In this document: positions 25,945 to 36,905 of the stretch, in pieces
Layout: each line of letters opens with the position of its first letter
Position numbering within the stretch: position 1 is the stretch's first letter
Source of the DNA: an uncultured Roseobacter sp.
GTDB lineage: Bacteria > Pseudomonadota > Alphaproteobacteria > Rhodobacterales > Rhodobacteraceae
Assembly: GCA_947488305.1 (NCBI GenBank)
Contig: CANKZM010000005.1
Span: forward strand, 124,001-188,000
Reading direction: 5' to 3'
DNA length: 64,000 nucleotides
Notes under the pieces: generated by a model
The model's input: only the letters and a program-made list of their open reading frames with translations
Told to the model about the DNA's origin: nothing
Database searches by the model: none
Position numbers and translations under genes: made by a program

Positions 25945-27012
25945 ATGGCACTGCCAATTCGTGAACAAGCCACTTACTGGGGCATTGCAGCAGTAATATT
26001 CATTGCGCTGTTCTGGTTCTTGGGTGACGTGCTTTTGCCCTTTATCCTCGGCGGTGCAATTGCCTATTTTCTGGATCCGGTTGCTGATCGTTTGGAAAAA
26101 ATGGGGCTGAGTCGCGTGGCGGCAACGGCTGTCATTACACTGGCCGGCGTACTCCTATTTGTCATACTGGCTCTGTTGGTTATCCCGACGCTGGTCAACC
26201 AGGCGCTGCAACTGGTAAAAGTTGCGCCTGAATATGCCCGAGAATTCGCCAATTTCCTGAGCCAACGCTTCCCTACGTTGCTTGACGAAAATTCCACGCT
26301 CAGCCAGTCCATTCATTCGATTGGCGAAACCATCCAAAGCCGCGGGGTGGAGTTGCTGGAAACCGCACTGACCTCGGCAGCCTCGCTTTTCAACGTCATT
26401 ATCCTTCTGGTCGTAGCACCCGTCGTCGCGGTTTATATGCTGCTCGATTGGGACAACATGATTGCGAGGATCGACACGTTGTTGCCGCGCGATCACGCGC
26501 CGACCATTCGCAGGCTTGCCAGTGAAATCGACGCAACACTGGCTGCGTTCATTCGCGGCATGGGCACCGTTTGCCTGATCCTCGGGACATATTATGCCAT
26601 TGCTCTGATGCTGGCCGGGTTGCAGTTTGGATTGGTCGTCGGATCCATTGCCGGGCTCATCACTTTTATCCCTTATCTTGGCGCTTTGATTGGTGGCAGC
26701 CTCGCCATCGGGCTCGCTTTGTTCCAGTTCTGGGGCGATTGGGTCTCCGTCGGCATCGTAGCGGGAATCTTTGCGCTGGGTCAGGTGCTGGAAGGCAACG
26801 TCATCACACCAAAACTGGTGGGCAATTCGGTTGGATTGCATCCCGTCTGGTTATTGCTTGCCCTGTCGGTTTTTGGCGCCCTCTTTGGCTTTGTCGGGAT
26901 GTTGGTTGCTGTGCCGGTTGCGGCTGCCTTCGGCGTTATTGCCCGTTTCGCAGTACAACAATATCAAAGTTCTCTCCTCTATCGCGGCATGTCGACCGGA
27001 GACGACGACTGA
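25945..27012 (+). CDS. AI-2E (PerM/YdiK) family transporter
   Basis: A 355-residue inner-membrane protein with the AI-2E layout: helices at both ends and a hydrophilic central region of about residues 90-150. VGSIAGLITFIPYLGALIGG and NVITPKLVGNSVGLHPVW are the two best family signatures. The substrate is not known for most members. It is followed two bases later by hdaA, a common alphaproteobacterial order. Confidence 0.9.
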   Translation: MALPIREQATYWGIAAVIFIALFWFLGDVLLPFILGGAIAYFLDPVADRLEKMGLSRVAATAVITLAGVLLFVILALLVIPTLVNQALQLVKVAPEYAREFANFLSQRFPTLLDENSTLSQSIHSIGETIQSRGVELLETALTSAASLFNVIILLVVAPVVAVYMLLDWDNMIARIDTLLPRDHAPTIRRLASEIDATLAAFIRGMGTVCLILGTYYAIALMLAGLQFGLVVGSIAGLITFIPYLGALIGGSLAIGLALFQFWGDWVSVGIVAGIFALGQVLEGNVITPKLVGNSVGLHPVWLLLALSVFGALFGFVGMLVAVPVAAAFGVIARFAVQQYQSSLLYRGMSTGDDD

Positions 27013-27013
27013 G

Positions 27014-27697
27014 ATGCCAGAACAGCTCGGGTTTGACCTACCTGCAATCACGGCGCTGGAGCGCGCAGATTTCCTAGTGGCGCCATCCAACGCAGTTGCT
27101 GTCGCCATGATCGAGGCATGGCAAGACTGGACCCCCCGCAAACTTGTGCTTTGCGGACCCGAAGGATCCGGGAAAACCCATTTGACCCATGTCTGGGCCA
27201 CCCAGAGCGGCGCCGAGATCCTCAAAGCCAGCGACTTACCCGGTTCTGATGTAACCCTACTCGCCCAAGGGAATATAGCCGTTGAAAACGTGCCTGACAT
27301 CACCGGGAATGAAGATGCTCAGACCGCGTTGTTCCACCTTCACAATCTTGTGCTGGCGGAGGGGCATGCAATGCTGATCACCGGCGCGGGCATTCCGCGC
27401 GCATGGGGGCTGGAATTGCCGGACCTTGCCAGCCGCATCGAAGGCACCCAGACGGCAATCTTGAACCCTCCCGATGATGCGCTTCTGGCAGCGGTGATTG
27501 CCAAGATGCTTGCCGATCGCCAACTCACACCAAAGGCGGATCTGATCCCCTATTTGGTCACCCGCATCGACCGATCCTTTGCAGCGGCAAGGGACATTGT
27601 GGCGCGGATAGATGTGGCATCGCTTGCTCAGAAACGCGCCATTACCCGGAACCTAGCAGCCACCGTGCTGGACAATCACGAGCGTGATGCGCGATAA
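27014..27697 (+). CDS. hdaA: DnaA-related regulatory protein HdaA
   Basis: A 227-residue DnaA-domain-III-like ATPase without the DNA-binding domain. Walker A GPEGSGKT is at 48-55. The N terminus QLGFDLP (4-10) looks like the clamp-binding peptide through which Hda contacts DnaN, and stimulates DnaA-ATP hydrolysis after initiation. ATG 27014 follows the upstream stop by one base. Position before ppk is typical of alphaproteobacteria. Confidence 0.9.
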   Translation: MPEQLGFDLPAITALERADFLVAPSNAVAVAMIEAWQDWTPRKLVLCGPEGSGKTHLTHVWATQSGAEILKASDLPGSDVTLLAQGNIAVENVPDITGNEDAQTALFHLHNLVLAEGHAMLITGAGIPRAWGLELPDLASRIEGTQTAILNPPDDALLAAVIAKMLADRQLTPKADLIPYLVTRIDRSFAAARDIVARIDVASLAQKRAITRNLAATVLDNHERDAR

Positions 27698-27737
27698 CTG
27701 TCACTCAGCCGTTACAGTCCCCCCGCAAAAGGCCCCC

Positions 27738-29912
27738 ATGACACACGCCGATTTTCTCGATGCTGACTTCCCCGAACCGACCGATTTGCCTGATCTTGAG
27801 GCAGACGGGCCGGGAAGATTTTTCAACAGAGAACTCAGCTGGCTCGGCTTCAACTGGCGTGTCCTCGAAGAAGCAGAGAACCCCCGTGTACCGCTTTTGG
27901 AGCGACTGCGGTTCCTGTCTATTTCGGCCACGAACCTCGACGAGTTTTATACCGTGCGCGTCGCAGGTCTGCGCGAACTTGCAATGGCAGGCAATACGAC
28001 CCCAGCAGCGGACGGCCTGAGCCCTACCGAACAGCTTAGTCTAATCGACAAAAATGCGCGCACCCTGATGGAAACCCAACAACAGGTGCTTGTGGCCCTG
28101 CTGGCGGAAATGAACGCAGAGAAAATCGAAGTTCTCAAACGGGATGGTCTGACTGAAGCGGACAAGGAACATCTGGAAGAGGTTTTCCTATCGCAGGTCT
28201 TTGCGGTCCTGTCTCCGCTGGCAATTGATCCCGCACATCCCTTCCCTTTCATACCCAACACAGGCTATGCGCTCGCCCTTGAACTTGAACGCGAACGCGA
28301 CAAGCGCCCGCTAAAGGCGCTCTTGCCGATCCCTGCACAGATTGAACGGTTCGTCCCGCTTCCCGCTGAACCGGGCACCCATCGGTTTCTCCCCCTCGAA
28401 GAATTGCTGGTCATGAAGATCGCGCAGCTATTCCCGGGGTATAAACTCAAGACCTATTTTGAGTTCCGCGTCTTGCGGGACAGTGATCTTGAAGTGGAAG
28501 AAGAAGCCGAAGACCTCGTCCGCGAATTCGAAGTCGCGCTCAAGCGGCGCCGACGGGGCGAGGTTGTCCGCCTGACCCATTCGGCGGGTGCGCCCCCCCT
28601 GCTTATGGCTGTCATCATGGAACAGCTTGGCGTCGACCTGGAAGAGGTCATCGAGTTGAACGGCATGGTTGGCATGTCCGACCTGAAGGAACTGGTGCTC
28701 GACGCCCGGCCTGATCTTCTCTGGCCCAATTTTACCCCCAGGGTGCCGGAACGTGTGACCGACCATGAGGGAGATCTGCTGGCGGCTATCCGCCAGAAGG
28801 ACATGCTGCTGCATCATCCTTACGAGACATTCGACATGGTCATACGTTTCCTGCAGCAGGCTGCGCGTGACCCAAAGGTCGTCGCGATCAAACAGACGCT
28901 CTATCGCACCTCGCGTGACAGCCCGATTGTCGAAGCACTTTGCGAGGCGGCAGAAGACGGCAAATCCGTCACTGCGCTTGTCGAACTGAAGGCCCGTTTC
29001 GATGAGGCCGCAAACATCCGCCAATCCAGACGCTTGGAGCGCGCGGGCGCTCATGTGGTCTACGGTTTTCTCGACCTCAAAACCCACGCAAAGATTTCGA
29101 CGGTGGTGCGGCGGGAGGGAAATCAGCTTGTGACCTACACACATTATGGCACGGGCAATTACCATCCAATCACAGCCCGAATTTATACTGACTTGTCGTT
29201 TTTCACTTGTGATACCGAACTTGGAAGAGACGCAACCAAAGTGTTCAACTACCTGTCCGGGTATGCACAACCCGAAAAGCTCGACAATCTCGCCATTTCA
29301 CCAACGACGCTGAAACCGCGCTTGCTTGAACTTATCGCAGCAGAAGCCGAACACGCCCGCGCGGGTAAGCCGGCAGTAATCTGGGCCAAGATGAATTCGC
29401 TCATCGATAGTGAAGTGATCGATGCGCTTTACGCCGCCAGCGCGGCCGGTGTCAAAATCAGCCTTGTGATCCGCGGCATTTGCGGCCTGCGCCCCGGTGT
29501 CAAAGGGCTAAGTGAGAACATTCGCGTCAAATCCATTGTCGGTCGTTTTCTGGAACATTCCCGCATCGTTTGTTTTGGAAATGGCGCGGGGCTGCCCCAC
29601 AAGAAAGCACGCGTTTTCATTTCATCTGCCGACTGGATGGGGCGTAACCTGAACCGGCGGGTCGAGACTTTGGTCGAGATTCAGAATAACACCGTAAAAG
29701 CACAGATTGTCAGCCAGATCATGGCGGCTAATCTCGCGGATGTAGCACAAAGTTGGGTGATGGGGCCCGATGGCACCTTTGAACGCCCAAAGATTGAAGA
29801 AGGAATATTCGCCTTCAATTGCCATCGCTTCTTCATGGAAAACCCTTCCCTTTCGGGACGCGGGTCTGCCGGAGCGTCAGACGTACCGAAACTCACACAT
29901 ACCGAAGACTGA
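27738..29912 (+). CDS. ppk: polyphosphate kinase 1
   Basis: A 724-residue Ppk1 making polyphosphate from [20 protein letters not shown] near residue 30 starts the N domain. The two phospholipase-D-like catalytic domains carry KTLYRTS-type, [14 protein letters not shown] and the catalytic-His region [20 protein letters not shown] about residue 440, and [18 protein letters not shown] near the end. ATG 27738 gives the normal start; the longer frame overlaps hdaA. It pairs with ppx 108 bp downstream. Confidence 0.95.
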   Translation: MTHADFLDADFPEPTDLPDLEADGPGRFFNRELSWLGFNWRVLEEAENPRVPLLERLRFLSISATNLDEFYTVRVAGLRELAMAGNTTPAADGLSPTEQLSLIDKNARTLMETQQQVLVALLAEMNAEKIEVLKRDGLTEADKEHLEEVFLSQVFAVLSPLAIDPAHPFPFIPNTGYALALELERERDKRPLKALLPIPAQIERFVPLPAEPGTHRFLPLEELLVMKIAQLFPGYKLKTYFEFRVLRDSDLEVEEEAEDLVREFEVALKRRRRGEVVRLTHSAGAPPLLMAVIMEQLGVDLEEVIELNGMVGMSDLKELVLDARPDLLWPNFTPRVPERVTDHEGDLLAAIRQKDMLLHHPYETFDMVIRFLQQAARDPKVVAIKQTLYRTSRDSPIVEALCEAAEDGKSVTALVELKARFDEAANIRQSRRLERAGAHVVYGFLDLKTHAKISTVVRREGNQLVTYTHYGTGNYHPITARIYTDLSFFTCDTELGRDATKVFNYLSGYAQPEKLDNLAISPTTLKPRLLELIAAEAEHARAGKPAVIWAKMNSLIDSEVIDALYAASAAGVKISLVIRGICGLRPGVKGLSENIRVKSIVGRFLEHSRIVCFGNGAGLPHKKARVFISSADWMGRNLNRRVETLVEIQNNTVKAQIVSQIMAANLADVAQSWVMGPDGTFERPKIEEGIFAFNCHRFFMENPSLSGRGSAGASDVPKLTHTED

Positions 29913-30020
29913 TCCAATTAAATGCGCCTGCGGCAACTTGCCCTGTACAAGCGCGATGTGTGCATTGACCCCGCGCCTTTTTTTTAACAGGCTGCCAGCG
30001 AAACAAATACGGCGCATCCC

Positions 30021-31583
30021 ATGAACGAAACAATCCCTCGGAACACGGGCGCGGAAGTCAGCCATCCTGACGAGACTTTGTTCGGTCGGCCCCTGTTTCG
30101 CGACCCCAGTGCGCGGGCGCTTTCACGGGTGGGCGTGGTCGACGTAGGATCGAACTCCGTCCGGCTCGTGGTGTTTGATGGAGCCGCCCGGAGTCCGGCC
30201 TATTTCTACAACGAAAAAATCATGTGCGCTCTTGGGGCGGGTTTGTCGGAATCGGGTGTGCTCAACCCCGAAGGCCGGATCAGAGCCCTGAACGCGCTGA
30301 AACGGTTTCAACACCTGGCACAAGGCATGGGGTTGCCGTCGTTGACGGTTGTTGCAACTGCAGCCGTGCGGGATGCGTCCGACGGCGACGCATTCTGTGC
30401 GGAAGTCAAACGCGAAACAGGGCTGCGCATCTGGGTCATAGACGGCGAAGAAGAAGCACGGCTGTCGGCACAGGGCGTTTTGCTCGGGTGGCCGGGATCC
30501 TACGGTCTGGTCTGCGATATTGGTGGATCGTCGATGGAGCTCGCCGAGATCTCCGGAGGCCGCGTCGGCCGCCGGGTCACATCCTCATTGGGCCCCCTCA
30601 AACTGCGTGAGGTCAAGGGCGGCAAAAAAGGACGGCACGCGCATATCAAGCAGACCATGGCGCAACTCCAGGAAGTGATGGGGCCACAACGGGACCGACT
30701 GTTTCTTGTGGGAGGGTCCTGGCGCGCCATCGCGCGCATTGACATGCTTCGCCGGGGCTACCCGCTCCATGTTCTCCATGAATACCGAATGACGGCCCGT
30801 TCGGTGACTGCCACGGCCAAATTCATTGCAGAGAGAGATATCGAGGAGTTGCGCGGCGCTTGCGGCATTTCCAATGCCCGGATGAGCCTTGTCCCTTTGG
30901 CGGCCGAAGTACTGACACGGCTGGTTTCCACGTTCAAACCGAAGGATATCGCGATTTCCAGTTACGGTATCCGTGAAGGCATGCTGTATGAACAGATGCC
31001 CCAACGATTGCGCGACCGGGACCCGCTGATCGAGTCCTGCCGCTTTGCCGAGGCAAAAGATGCGCGCATGCCGGGTTTTGGCAAATCACTCTATGCCTTC
31101 ATTCATCCGCTTTTCAAATCTGTCCCTGAACCCCGGCGCAGGCTCATCAAAGCAGCCTGCCTTCTGCACGATGTGAGCTGGCGCGCGCATCCCGACTACC
31201 GGGCGGAAACCTGTTTCGACAATGCAACGCGTGCCAATCTTGGGGGGTTAAAACATTCTGAACGTGTTTTCCTTGGCCTTGCTCTTTTGCATCGCTACAG
31301 CAACAAGCGCGAGGGGACGCGCTTTGCCGACTTATATGATCTGATTGATGAAGCGGATATGCGGGACGCAGAGATTCTGGGAAAAGCCATGCGCTTCGGC
31401 GCGATGCTCTGGATGACGCAGGACGCGGAACGAGGCACCTTACGCTGGTTTCCCAAGAAAAAGCTCCTGCAGTTGCGCCTGACGCCAGATATGGTGCCGC
31501 TCTTCGGGGAAGTCGCGGAAGCTCGCTTCATGTCTCTTGCAGCCTCGCTAGAGGCCTCCGTCGAGATCAAGCAAAAGCGTTAA
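30021..31583 (+). CDS. ppx: exopolyphosphatase (Ppx/GppA family)
   Basis: A 520-residue enzyme of the sugar-kinase/actin fold. VGVVDVGSNSVRLVVFD near residue 36 is the phosphate-1 loop, ATAAVRDASDG the central motif and CDIGGSSMELAEI the phosphate-2 loop. The C-terminal part, with ACLLHDVSWRAHPDYR, is the HD-like domain. Located after ppk, it hydrolyses polyphosphate or pppGpp. The stop overlaps that of the convergent gene by four bases. The leading 35 residues before the fold are polar and probably disordered. Confidence 0.93.
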   Translation: MNETIPRNTGAEVSHPDETLFGRPLFRDPSARALSRVGVVDVGSNSVRLVVFDGAARSPAYFYNEKIMCALGAGLSESGVLNPEGRIRALNALKRFQHLAQGMGLPSLTVVATAAVRDASDGDAFCAEVKRETGLRIWVIDGEEEARLSAQGVLLGWPGSYGLVCDIGGSSMELAEISGGRVGRRVTSSLGPLKLREVKGGKKGRHAHIKQTMAQLQEVMGPQRDRLFLVGGSWRAIARIDMLRRGYPLHVLHEYRMTARSVTATAKFIAERDIEELRGACGISNARMSLVPLAAEVLTRLVSTFKPKDIAISSYGIREGMLYEQMPQRLRDRDPLIESCRFAEAKDARMPGFGKSLYAFIHPLFKSVPEPRRRLIKAACLLHDVSWRAHPDYRAETCFDNATRANLGGLKHSERVFLGLALLHRYSNKREGTRFADLYDLIDEADMRDAEILGKAMRFGAMLWMTQDAERGTLRWFPKKKLLQLRLTPDMVPLFGEVAEARFMSLAASLEASVEIKQKR

Positions 31584-31912
31584 AGCTCAATTTGAGGCAA
31601 GGGATCCGGATCCAGTTTCGGCGGCTCTTTTTCTTCTGGTTTGCGCCGAATGATGATGTCGCCATTGTCGAGCATTTCCGGCGCTTCATAGGTGGACCAA
31701 TCCTTGACCTGATCCATCAGCTCAATCATCGCCGGGCCCATTTCATCCATGAAGCTCTGCATCTCGCGCCAGGCCGGTTGCATTTCTTTCAGCAATCCCT
31801 CCAGGAAATCCTGTGCCCCGCGCTCCATCAGCGAAGAGCCATCATCTTCCTGTGCCGCGACAGGCTGTGCCACGAACAGAGTAACGACGAAGATGCAAAT
31901 CAGCTTTTTCAT
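31580..31912 (-). CDS. small secreted protein, 110 aa, unknown function
   Basis: A signal peptide (residues 1-20, ending PVAA) is followed by an acidic helical mature part of about 90 residues, rich in Glu, Met and Asp, with ETQ-like MQPAWREMQSFMDEMGPAM. The tail IIIRRKPEEKEPPKLDPDPL is Pro- and Lys-rich. Homologues in Rhodobacteraceae are, as far as I recall, hypothetical and sometimes mislabelled as ATPases; no nucleotide motif is present. Confidence 0.8.
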   Translation of the reverse strand: MKKLICIFVVTLFVAQPVAAQEDDGSSLMERGAQDFLEGLLKEMQPAWREMQSFMDEMGPAMIELMDQVKDWSTYEAPEMLDNGDIIIRRKPEEKEPPKLDPDPLPQIEL

Positions 31913-31949
31913 GGGCCCAGCATAAACCTCGCCACGCGATTCTTACAGG

Positions 31950-32960
31950 TCAGATCGCCAAGTCTATCGACACAGGGAAATGGTCCGATGCAGTGACTAG
32001 CGCGTCGCGCAATTCCGCATCCGCCCAGCACTCTGGGTCGTCCATGGGGTGCCAGATGCGCCATGCAGGCGACCGGTCACGTAAGTCCTCAGATATCATG
32101 ACGTAATCAAGCAAGGCCTGCAGATACCTTTTTTCGGGTTTGATCCAAAAGCGAGAGGTGGTGGGCACCGGCCCAAGCCGCTGACTCAGTGCTCTGTTGG
32201 CGTGAGGGTCATAAAGCGGGTTGTTACCGCCTGCTCCCAACACGATTTCCACGGATGACCGGCCAAACAGGTCCTCAAAAGCGTCAAGGCCCGGACCATC
32301 ATTCAGATCCCCCATAACCATCAACGGCAGCCCGTCGGCGCGCATCTGATCGATGCGGGATCGCAACCAGATCGCCTGCGCCAGTTGCTTTCGGCGATTG
32401 GCGATGGCGACACGTTTCACATCATCAGGTGTTTTTGCGCCGTGTGGTGCTTTGGATTTCAGATGCACACCGATCATGTGAAAAACAAAGCCGCTGGCCG
32501 TGGTTATGCCAAGTTCAAGCGGAGGTTTCGAAAACCTGACAGCATCCTTGGTCGCGTCCACATCCAGATCAATCGAGAATACACCGTCAAACCGTGGGAT
32601 ATCCCCATGACCGGACCGTGGCTGATGCAGTGCAGTCAGCACATCAGGGTCGTGGAGAAGCGCAATCTCCTGCTTTGTATCATTGGCAAATCCAGTCACC
32701 GCAGCACGTGTGCGCAAGCCGAAATGGCTGGCGAAATTCTCCAGCGCCGCGACGGCACTCCGGTTTTTGCTGGTGTCAGGCGCCTCCACGACCATCACCG
32801 CATCCGCATCCATAGCGGAAAAGACACGGGCCAGTGCGTCGGCCTGTTGGGCGCGCGTTACCTTATAGCGGGCAGACCACTCCCCATCCTGCAGGAGTTG
32901 ATTGTCATCATCGAAGAGAGCGTTGAACCACTCAACATTGTAAGTCGCAATGCGCATCAC
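31950..32960 (-). CDS. endonuclease/exonuclease/phosphatase (EEP) family protein
   Basis: A 336-residue protein of the EEP fold. RIATYNVEWFNALFDDD (3-19) holds the Asn and metal-ligand region, VVEAPD the active Glu, PLMVMGDLNDGPG the GDxN motif and SDHFPVSIDLAI the C-terminal SDH motif. The substrate (DNA, phospholipid or sugar phosphate) is unknown; no signal peptide. ATG overlaps the stop of the upstream DnaJ-domain gene in ATGA (32957-32960), so the two are co-translated. Confidence 0.88.
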   Translation of the reverse strand: MMRIATYNVEWFNALFDDDNQLLQDGEWSARYKVTRAQQADALARVFSAMDADAVMVVEAPDTSKNRSAVAALENFASHFGLRTRAAVTGFANDTKQEIALLHDPDVLTALHQPRSGHGDIPRFDGVFSIDLDVDATKDAVRFSKPPLELGITTASGFVFHMIGVHLKSKAPHGAKTPDDVKRVAIANRRKQLAQAIWLRSRIDQMRADGLPLMVMGDLNDGPGLDAFEDLFGRSSVEIVLGAGGNNPLYDPHANRALSQRLGPVPTTSRFWIKPEKRYLQALLDYVMISEDLRDRSPAWRIWHPMDDPECWADAELRDALVTASDHFPVSIDLAI

Positions 32961-33637
32961 ACATGCGCGCCTTCAATCTCTTCCCAGGCCTTGTTGATGT
33001 CGGCCATACGCTTATGCGCCAGTTGCAGGGCCTCTTCCGGAACGCCCCGCGCGATCATCGCATCTGGGTGGTTTTCCCGGACCAGCTTGCGAAACGCACG
33101 GCGGATGTCTTTCAAGGGCATCTCTGGCGGAACACCTAGCACTGTATATGGGTCTTGCGGCGCATCAGGGGCAAAGCGCATTCTGAGCGCGTTGAACTCG
33201 CTCTGCGGAATACCGAAAATGCGCGTCACTTCTTCCAAAAAGGCATTCTCGTTCGGATGGTAGAAGCCGTCTGCCATGGCAATATGGAACAGCCCTTCAA
33301 GCAGGTCTCGCAATATGTCAGGCTGCCTCGTGAACATCGTACGGATGCGCTTGGCGTATTCCTCAAACCCGGCGGCATCCTGCCTTGCCAGGTTAAAAAC
33401 CTTGGCAGCCCCTGCTTCGTCCTGCGACGCAATGCGAAAGACTTCGCGAAATGCCGTAACCTCGTCGCGTGTCACCTGCCCGTCCGCTTTCGCCATTTTG
33501 GCACCGAGCGCAATGACTGCGATCGTGAAAGCAACGGAGCGTTCCGGAGGGCTGCGCAACCGGTCAAATACTGCAGACAGGCTTTCACCCGCAGTTAGCG
33601 CCGAAAGCGCATCCGATATGCGTGACCAGATAGACAT
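32957..33637 (-). CDS. TerB-DnaJ (DjlA-like) co-chaperone
   Basis: A 226-residue protein. The N-terminal two thirds are a TerB/DjlA-type helical domain (AKADGQVTRDEV at 49-60, MADGFYHPNENAF at 121-133), the C-terminal part a J domain with HPD at 190-192. Unlike E. coli DjlA, no N-terminal membrane helix is seen, so it is probably soluble. Start ATG 33637 is preferred over TTG 33661. It would recruit a Hsp70 to unknown clients. Confidence 0.85.
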   Translation of the reverse strand: MSIWSRISDALSALTAGESLSAVFDRLRSPPERSVAFTIAVIALGAKMAKADGQVTRDEVTAFREVFRIASQDEAGAAKVFNLARQDAAGFEEYAKRIRTMFTRQPDILRDLLEGLFHIAMADGFYHPNENAFLEEVTRIFGIPQSEFNALRMRFAPDAPQDPYTVLGVPPEMPLKDIRRAFRKLVRENHPDAMIARGVPEEALQLAHKRMADINKAWEEIEGAHV

Positions 33638-33676
33638 ACCGTCAGCATACCCGTTGCGCAAAGGAGTGTCAGGCCA

Positions 33677-34165
33677 TCATCTGTCCGAATTCAGGGTTTT
33701 CTGCATAAGCACCAAATCCAGCCATCGCCCCGCCTTGCGGCCCACTTCAGGAAGGCGCCCGACTTCCACATATCCCATGGCGCTGTGAAACGCGATTGCC
33801 ACCGGGTTTGCACTGCTGATGGCCCCTACCATGACATGCTTGCCAAGTTCCCGGGCCTCGGTCTCCAGCGCGGTCAATAAGGAACGCCCATGACCGGTGC
33901 CATGCGTTTCCGGCGACACGATCACTGTATGCTCCGCCGTGGCAGCGTACCCGGGGCCAGACCTAAAGGTACCACAGGTCGCAAACCCCTCCAGAACGTC
34001 ATTGTGCGCTGCCACAAGGAACAAATCTGGCCGCCCATCGATCATCTCCACGATGTCTTGTTCGGATTTTTCCTTGGTGGTGAAAGTCGCAAGAGTCTCG
34101 TTGATCATCCAGTTCCAAAGCGCTGCAATTGCAGTTGCATCTTTTGGTTCTGCCGCACGTATCAC
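33677..34165 (-). CDS. GNAT acetyltransferase (phosphinothricin/methionine sulfone type)
   Basis: A 162-residue N-acetyltransferase. The acetyl-CoA region is recognisable as ETHGTGHGRSLLTALE, and HTVIVSP precedes it. Family members of this length acetylate amino acid analogues such as phosphinothricin or methionine sulfone. ATG overlaps the VOC gene stop in ATGA (34162-34165), so it is translated with the mutase operon. It is not clear why an acetyltransferase accompanies a mutase. Confidence 0.87.
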   Translation of the reverse strand: MIRAAEPKDATAIAALWNWMINETLATFTTKEKSEQDIVEMIDGRPDLFLVAAHNDVLEGFATCGTFRSGPGYAATAEHTVIVSPETHGTGHGRSLLTALETEARELGKHVMVGAISSANPVAIAFHSAMGYVEVGRLPEVGRKAGRWLDLVLMQKTLNSDR

Positions 34166-34779
34166 GCCGCAAGTTCCCTTGGCCCATGAGGTGTTTCGAA
34201 AGAGGCCAGCAATCCCGCTGTACCGACTTGAAACTGAACTCTCTCGTCGACGAGTGATCCCGCCAACCCCTGCTGAAGCGCAGCTGCTTGCGGATGGTGG
34301 ATCGTCAAGGCCGCAAGCCGTACGCCGGAGGGCTTCAAAAGCTTTACTGGATGAAACTCAGTATCCCATTGGATCAACGCCGGTGCGCAGTTATCGAAGG
34401 GGAGAATACCGTCCTCCGGCACTGCCATCTGCCACCGCAAATCGCCTCGGCTGAGACGGACAGGCTCTCCCAACCCGTCGAGGCCGGTCGTGAGCGCCGT
34501 CATCAGATCCCGCGTCCGGCAAATCCAGTTGGTCAGGCGGGGTGCCCCGACAAACCGGTCCAGATCAAACCAACGAGGACGGTCCGGCGACGGCGCGTCG
34601 GGGTCGGTCGCAATTGCCTCCAGATAGAGGCCATCCTCCAAACCCAACAACGCGTTGTGGGTATGAAACACATCATGCTTGCCGCCGGGTTGGAGTGACA
34701 CACCCAAGGCATCTTCAACGTATGTTTTAGCATCCTCAAGAGTTTGTCCGGAGACGGCGATATGATCAAAGATGATCAC
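34162..34779 (-). CDS. VOC superfamily protein (glyoxalase-like domain)
   Basis: A 205-residue protein with [20 protein letters not shown] (4-23) and [16 protein letters not shown], the starts of two beta-alpha-beta VOC halves. It is larger than the usual methylmalonyl-CoA epimerase and lacks its conserved pattern, so I do not call it that. It starts with GTG 34779, overlapping the mutase stop in GTGA; a longer frame to 34911 lies inside the mutase gene. Its role may be in pathway repair, but that is inference. Confidence 0.82.
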   Translation of the reverse strand: MIIFDHIAVSGQTLEDAKTYVEDALGVSLQPGGKHDVFHTHNALLGLEDGLYLEAIATDPDAPSPDRPRWFDLDRFVGAPRLTNWICRTRDLMTALTTGLDGLGEPVRLSRGDLRWQMAVPEDGILPFDNCAPALIQWDTEFHPVKLLKPSGVRLAALTIHHPQAAALQQGLAGSLVDERVQFQVGTAGLLASFETPHGPRELAA

Positions 34780-36905
34780 CCTCGCGCTTCTGAGATCAAG
34801 CGCAGAATGTCCTGAGCTGCCTCGGGTATGTTTGTGCCCGGTCCAAAGATCGCCTTTACCCCGGCATCGTAGAGAAACTGGTAGTCCTGTTGCGGAATGA
34901 CACCACCACAAATCACCAGAATATCGTCCGCCCCGGCGTCCTTCAGCGCTTGCACCAATTGTGGGGCAAGTGTCTTGTGACCTGCCGCTTGCGAGCTTAT
35001 TCCGATGACGTGCACGTCATTGTCGACGGCATCTTGTGCGGCCTCCGCAGGGGTTTGAAAAAGCGGGCCCACGTCCACGTCAAAACCGATGTCGGCAAAG
35101 GCTGTGGCGATCACTTTTGCGCCGCGATCATGACCATCCTGCCCCATCTTGACGACCAGCATTCTGGGGCGGCGACCTTCAGCTTCGGCGAAATCCTCTA
35201 CTGATTTCTGAATGGCTGCGAAACCTTCATCCCCTTCATAAGCTGCGCCGTAAACACCAGCTAGGGTTTTGACCTCTGCCCGATGCCGACCAAACACTTT
35301 TTCCATCGCCATGCTGATCTCTCCTACTGTCGCGCGCGCACGGGCTGCTTCAACGGCTGCTTCCAACAAATTCCCACCCTCCGATGCGCGTCGGGTCAGT
35401 TCCGCCAATGCCGCGTCACATGCTGAGGCATCGCGCGACCCGCGGACTTGTTCCAGTCTCGCCACCTGGCTCTGGCGCACTGCCGCATTGTCGATATCAA
35501 GAATGTCGATGGGATCTTCCTTGTCGCGACGATACTTATTCACGCCCACGATGACCTCGGACCCCCGATCAATATTGGCTTGCCGGGTGGCTGCCGCCTC
35601 TTCGATCCGAAGCTTCGGCATGCCTGTGGCGACGGCCTTCGTCATGCCACCCATTTCTTCAACTTCTTCAATGAGCTTCCAAGCGGCTTCTGCTAAATCG
35701 TGGGTAAGTTTTTCCACATAGTAAGAACCCGCCAGAGGATCGATCACATTTGTGACCCCAGTCTCTTCCTGCAAAATCAGCTGGGTATTTCGCGCGATAC
35801 GGCTGGAGAATTCAGTGGGCAGGGCAATCGCCTCGTCCAAGGCGTTGGTGTGCAAGGACTGCGTTCCCCCCAAGACCGCGCTCATCGCTTCATAGGCTGT
35901 CCGGATCACGTTGTTATAGGGGTCCTGTTCCTGCAACGAGACACCTGAGGTCTGGCAATGGGTGCGCAACATCGAAGACTTCGGGTTCTTCGGTTCGAAC
36001 TCCGCCATGATGCGAGACCACAACAAACGCGCAGCACGTAACTTGGCCGCCTCCATGAAGAAATTCATACCGATGGCAAAGAAAAAGCTCAGCCGCCCGG
36101 CAAACTTGTCAACGTCCATACCCCGGTCAATTGCCGCACGGACGTATTCCCGACCATCGGCTAGCGTGAAGGCCAGCTCTTGCACCAGGTTCGCACCCGC
36201 TTCCTGCATGTGGTAGCCCGAGATGGAGATCGAGTTGAATTTCGGCATCTCATTCGAGGTGAATTCAATGATATCAGCAATGATCCGCATGGATGGCTCC
36301 GGCGGGTACACATAAGTGTTGCGGACCATGAATTCCTTCAGGATATCGTTCTGGATCGTCCCAGAGAGGACCGCACGGTCATGTCCTTGCTCCTCACCGG
36401 TTACGATGAAATTCGCGAGGATCGGTATGACGGCGCCGTTCATGGTCATGGAGACGGAAACCTTGTCGAGCGGGATGCCATCGAAAAGGATTTTCATATC
36501 CTCAACACTGTCGATGGCGACACCGGCCTTGCCCACGTCACCCTCGACCCTCGGATGGTCGCTGTCATAGCCGCGGTGGGTCGCAAGATCGAACGCGACC
36601 GACACCCCCTGCTGACCATTGGCCAGCGCCTGGCGATAAAACGCGTTTGATTCTTCAGCCGTTGAGAAGCCCGCATATTGTCGGATGGTCCAGGGCCGAC
36701 CGGCATACATGGTCGCCTTCACGCCGCGCGTGTAAGGAGCCTGCCCCGGAATTGTGCCAAGATGATCTACCCCGTCAAGATCCTCCTCCGTGTAGAGTGG
36801 CTGGACATCAATGCCCTCCAATGTCTTCCACGTCAGATCATCAAGAGGCCTGCCCCGTAACTCACCTTCGGCCAGGTCGCGCCATGTGTCTTTCTTCGAG
36901 CTCAT
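34776..36905 (-). CDS. scpA: methylmalonyl-CoA mutase
   Basis: A 709-residue homodimeric-type adenosylcobalamin enzyme converting (R)-methylmalonyl-CoA to succinyl-CoA, the last step of propionyl-CoA assimilation. The N-terminal barrel has [20 protein letters not shown] near residue 58; the C-terminal cobalamin domain has [16 protein letters not shown] with the DxHxxG base His. AAGGAC stands before the ATG. Its start overlaps the end of the upstream 313-residue gene by 44 bp. It leads into the VOC and GNAT genes. Confidence 0.96.
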   Translation of the reverse strand: MSSKKDTWRDLAEGELRGRPLDDLTWKTLEGIDVQPLYTEEDLDGVDHLGTIPGQAPYTRGVKATMYAGRPWTIRQYAGFSTAEESNAFYRQALANGQQGVSVAFDLATHRGYDSDHPRVEGDVGKAGVAIDSVEDMKILFDGIPLDKVSVSMTMNGAVIPILANFIVTGEEQGHDRAVLSGTIQNDILKEFMVRNTYVYPPEPSMRIIADIIEFTSNEMPKFNSISISGYHMQEAGANLVQELAFTLADGREYVRAAIDRGMDVDKFAGRLSFFFAIGMNFFMEAAKLRAARLLWSRIMAEFEPKNPKSSMLRTHCQTSGVSLQEQDPYNNVIRTAYEAMSAVLGGTQSLHTNALDEAIALPTEFSSRIARNTQLILQEETGVTNVIDPLAGSYYVEKLTHDLAEAAWKLIEEVEEMGGMTKAVATGMPKLRIEEAAATRQANIDRGSEVIVGVNKYRRDKEDPIDILDIDNAAVRQSQVARLEQVRGSRDASACDAALAELTRRASEGGNLLEAAVEAARARATVGEISMAMEKVFGRHRAEVKTLAGVYGAAYEGDEGFAAIQKSVEDFAEAEGRRPRMLVVKMGQDGHDRGAKVIATAFADIGFDVDVGPLFQTPAEAAQDAVDNDVHVIGISSQAAGHKTLAPQLVQALKDAGADDILVICGGVIPQQDYQFLYDAGVKAIFGPGTNIPEAAQDILRLISEARG

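Noticed and set aside
34162-34779. VOC gene as methylmalonyl-CoA epimerase
   Set aside because: The protein is too long and does not show the epimerase pattern; only neighbourhood suggests it.
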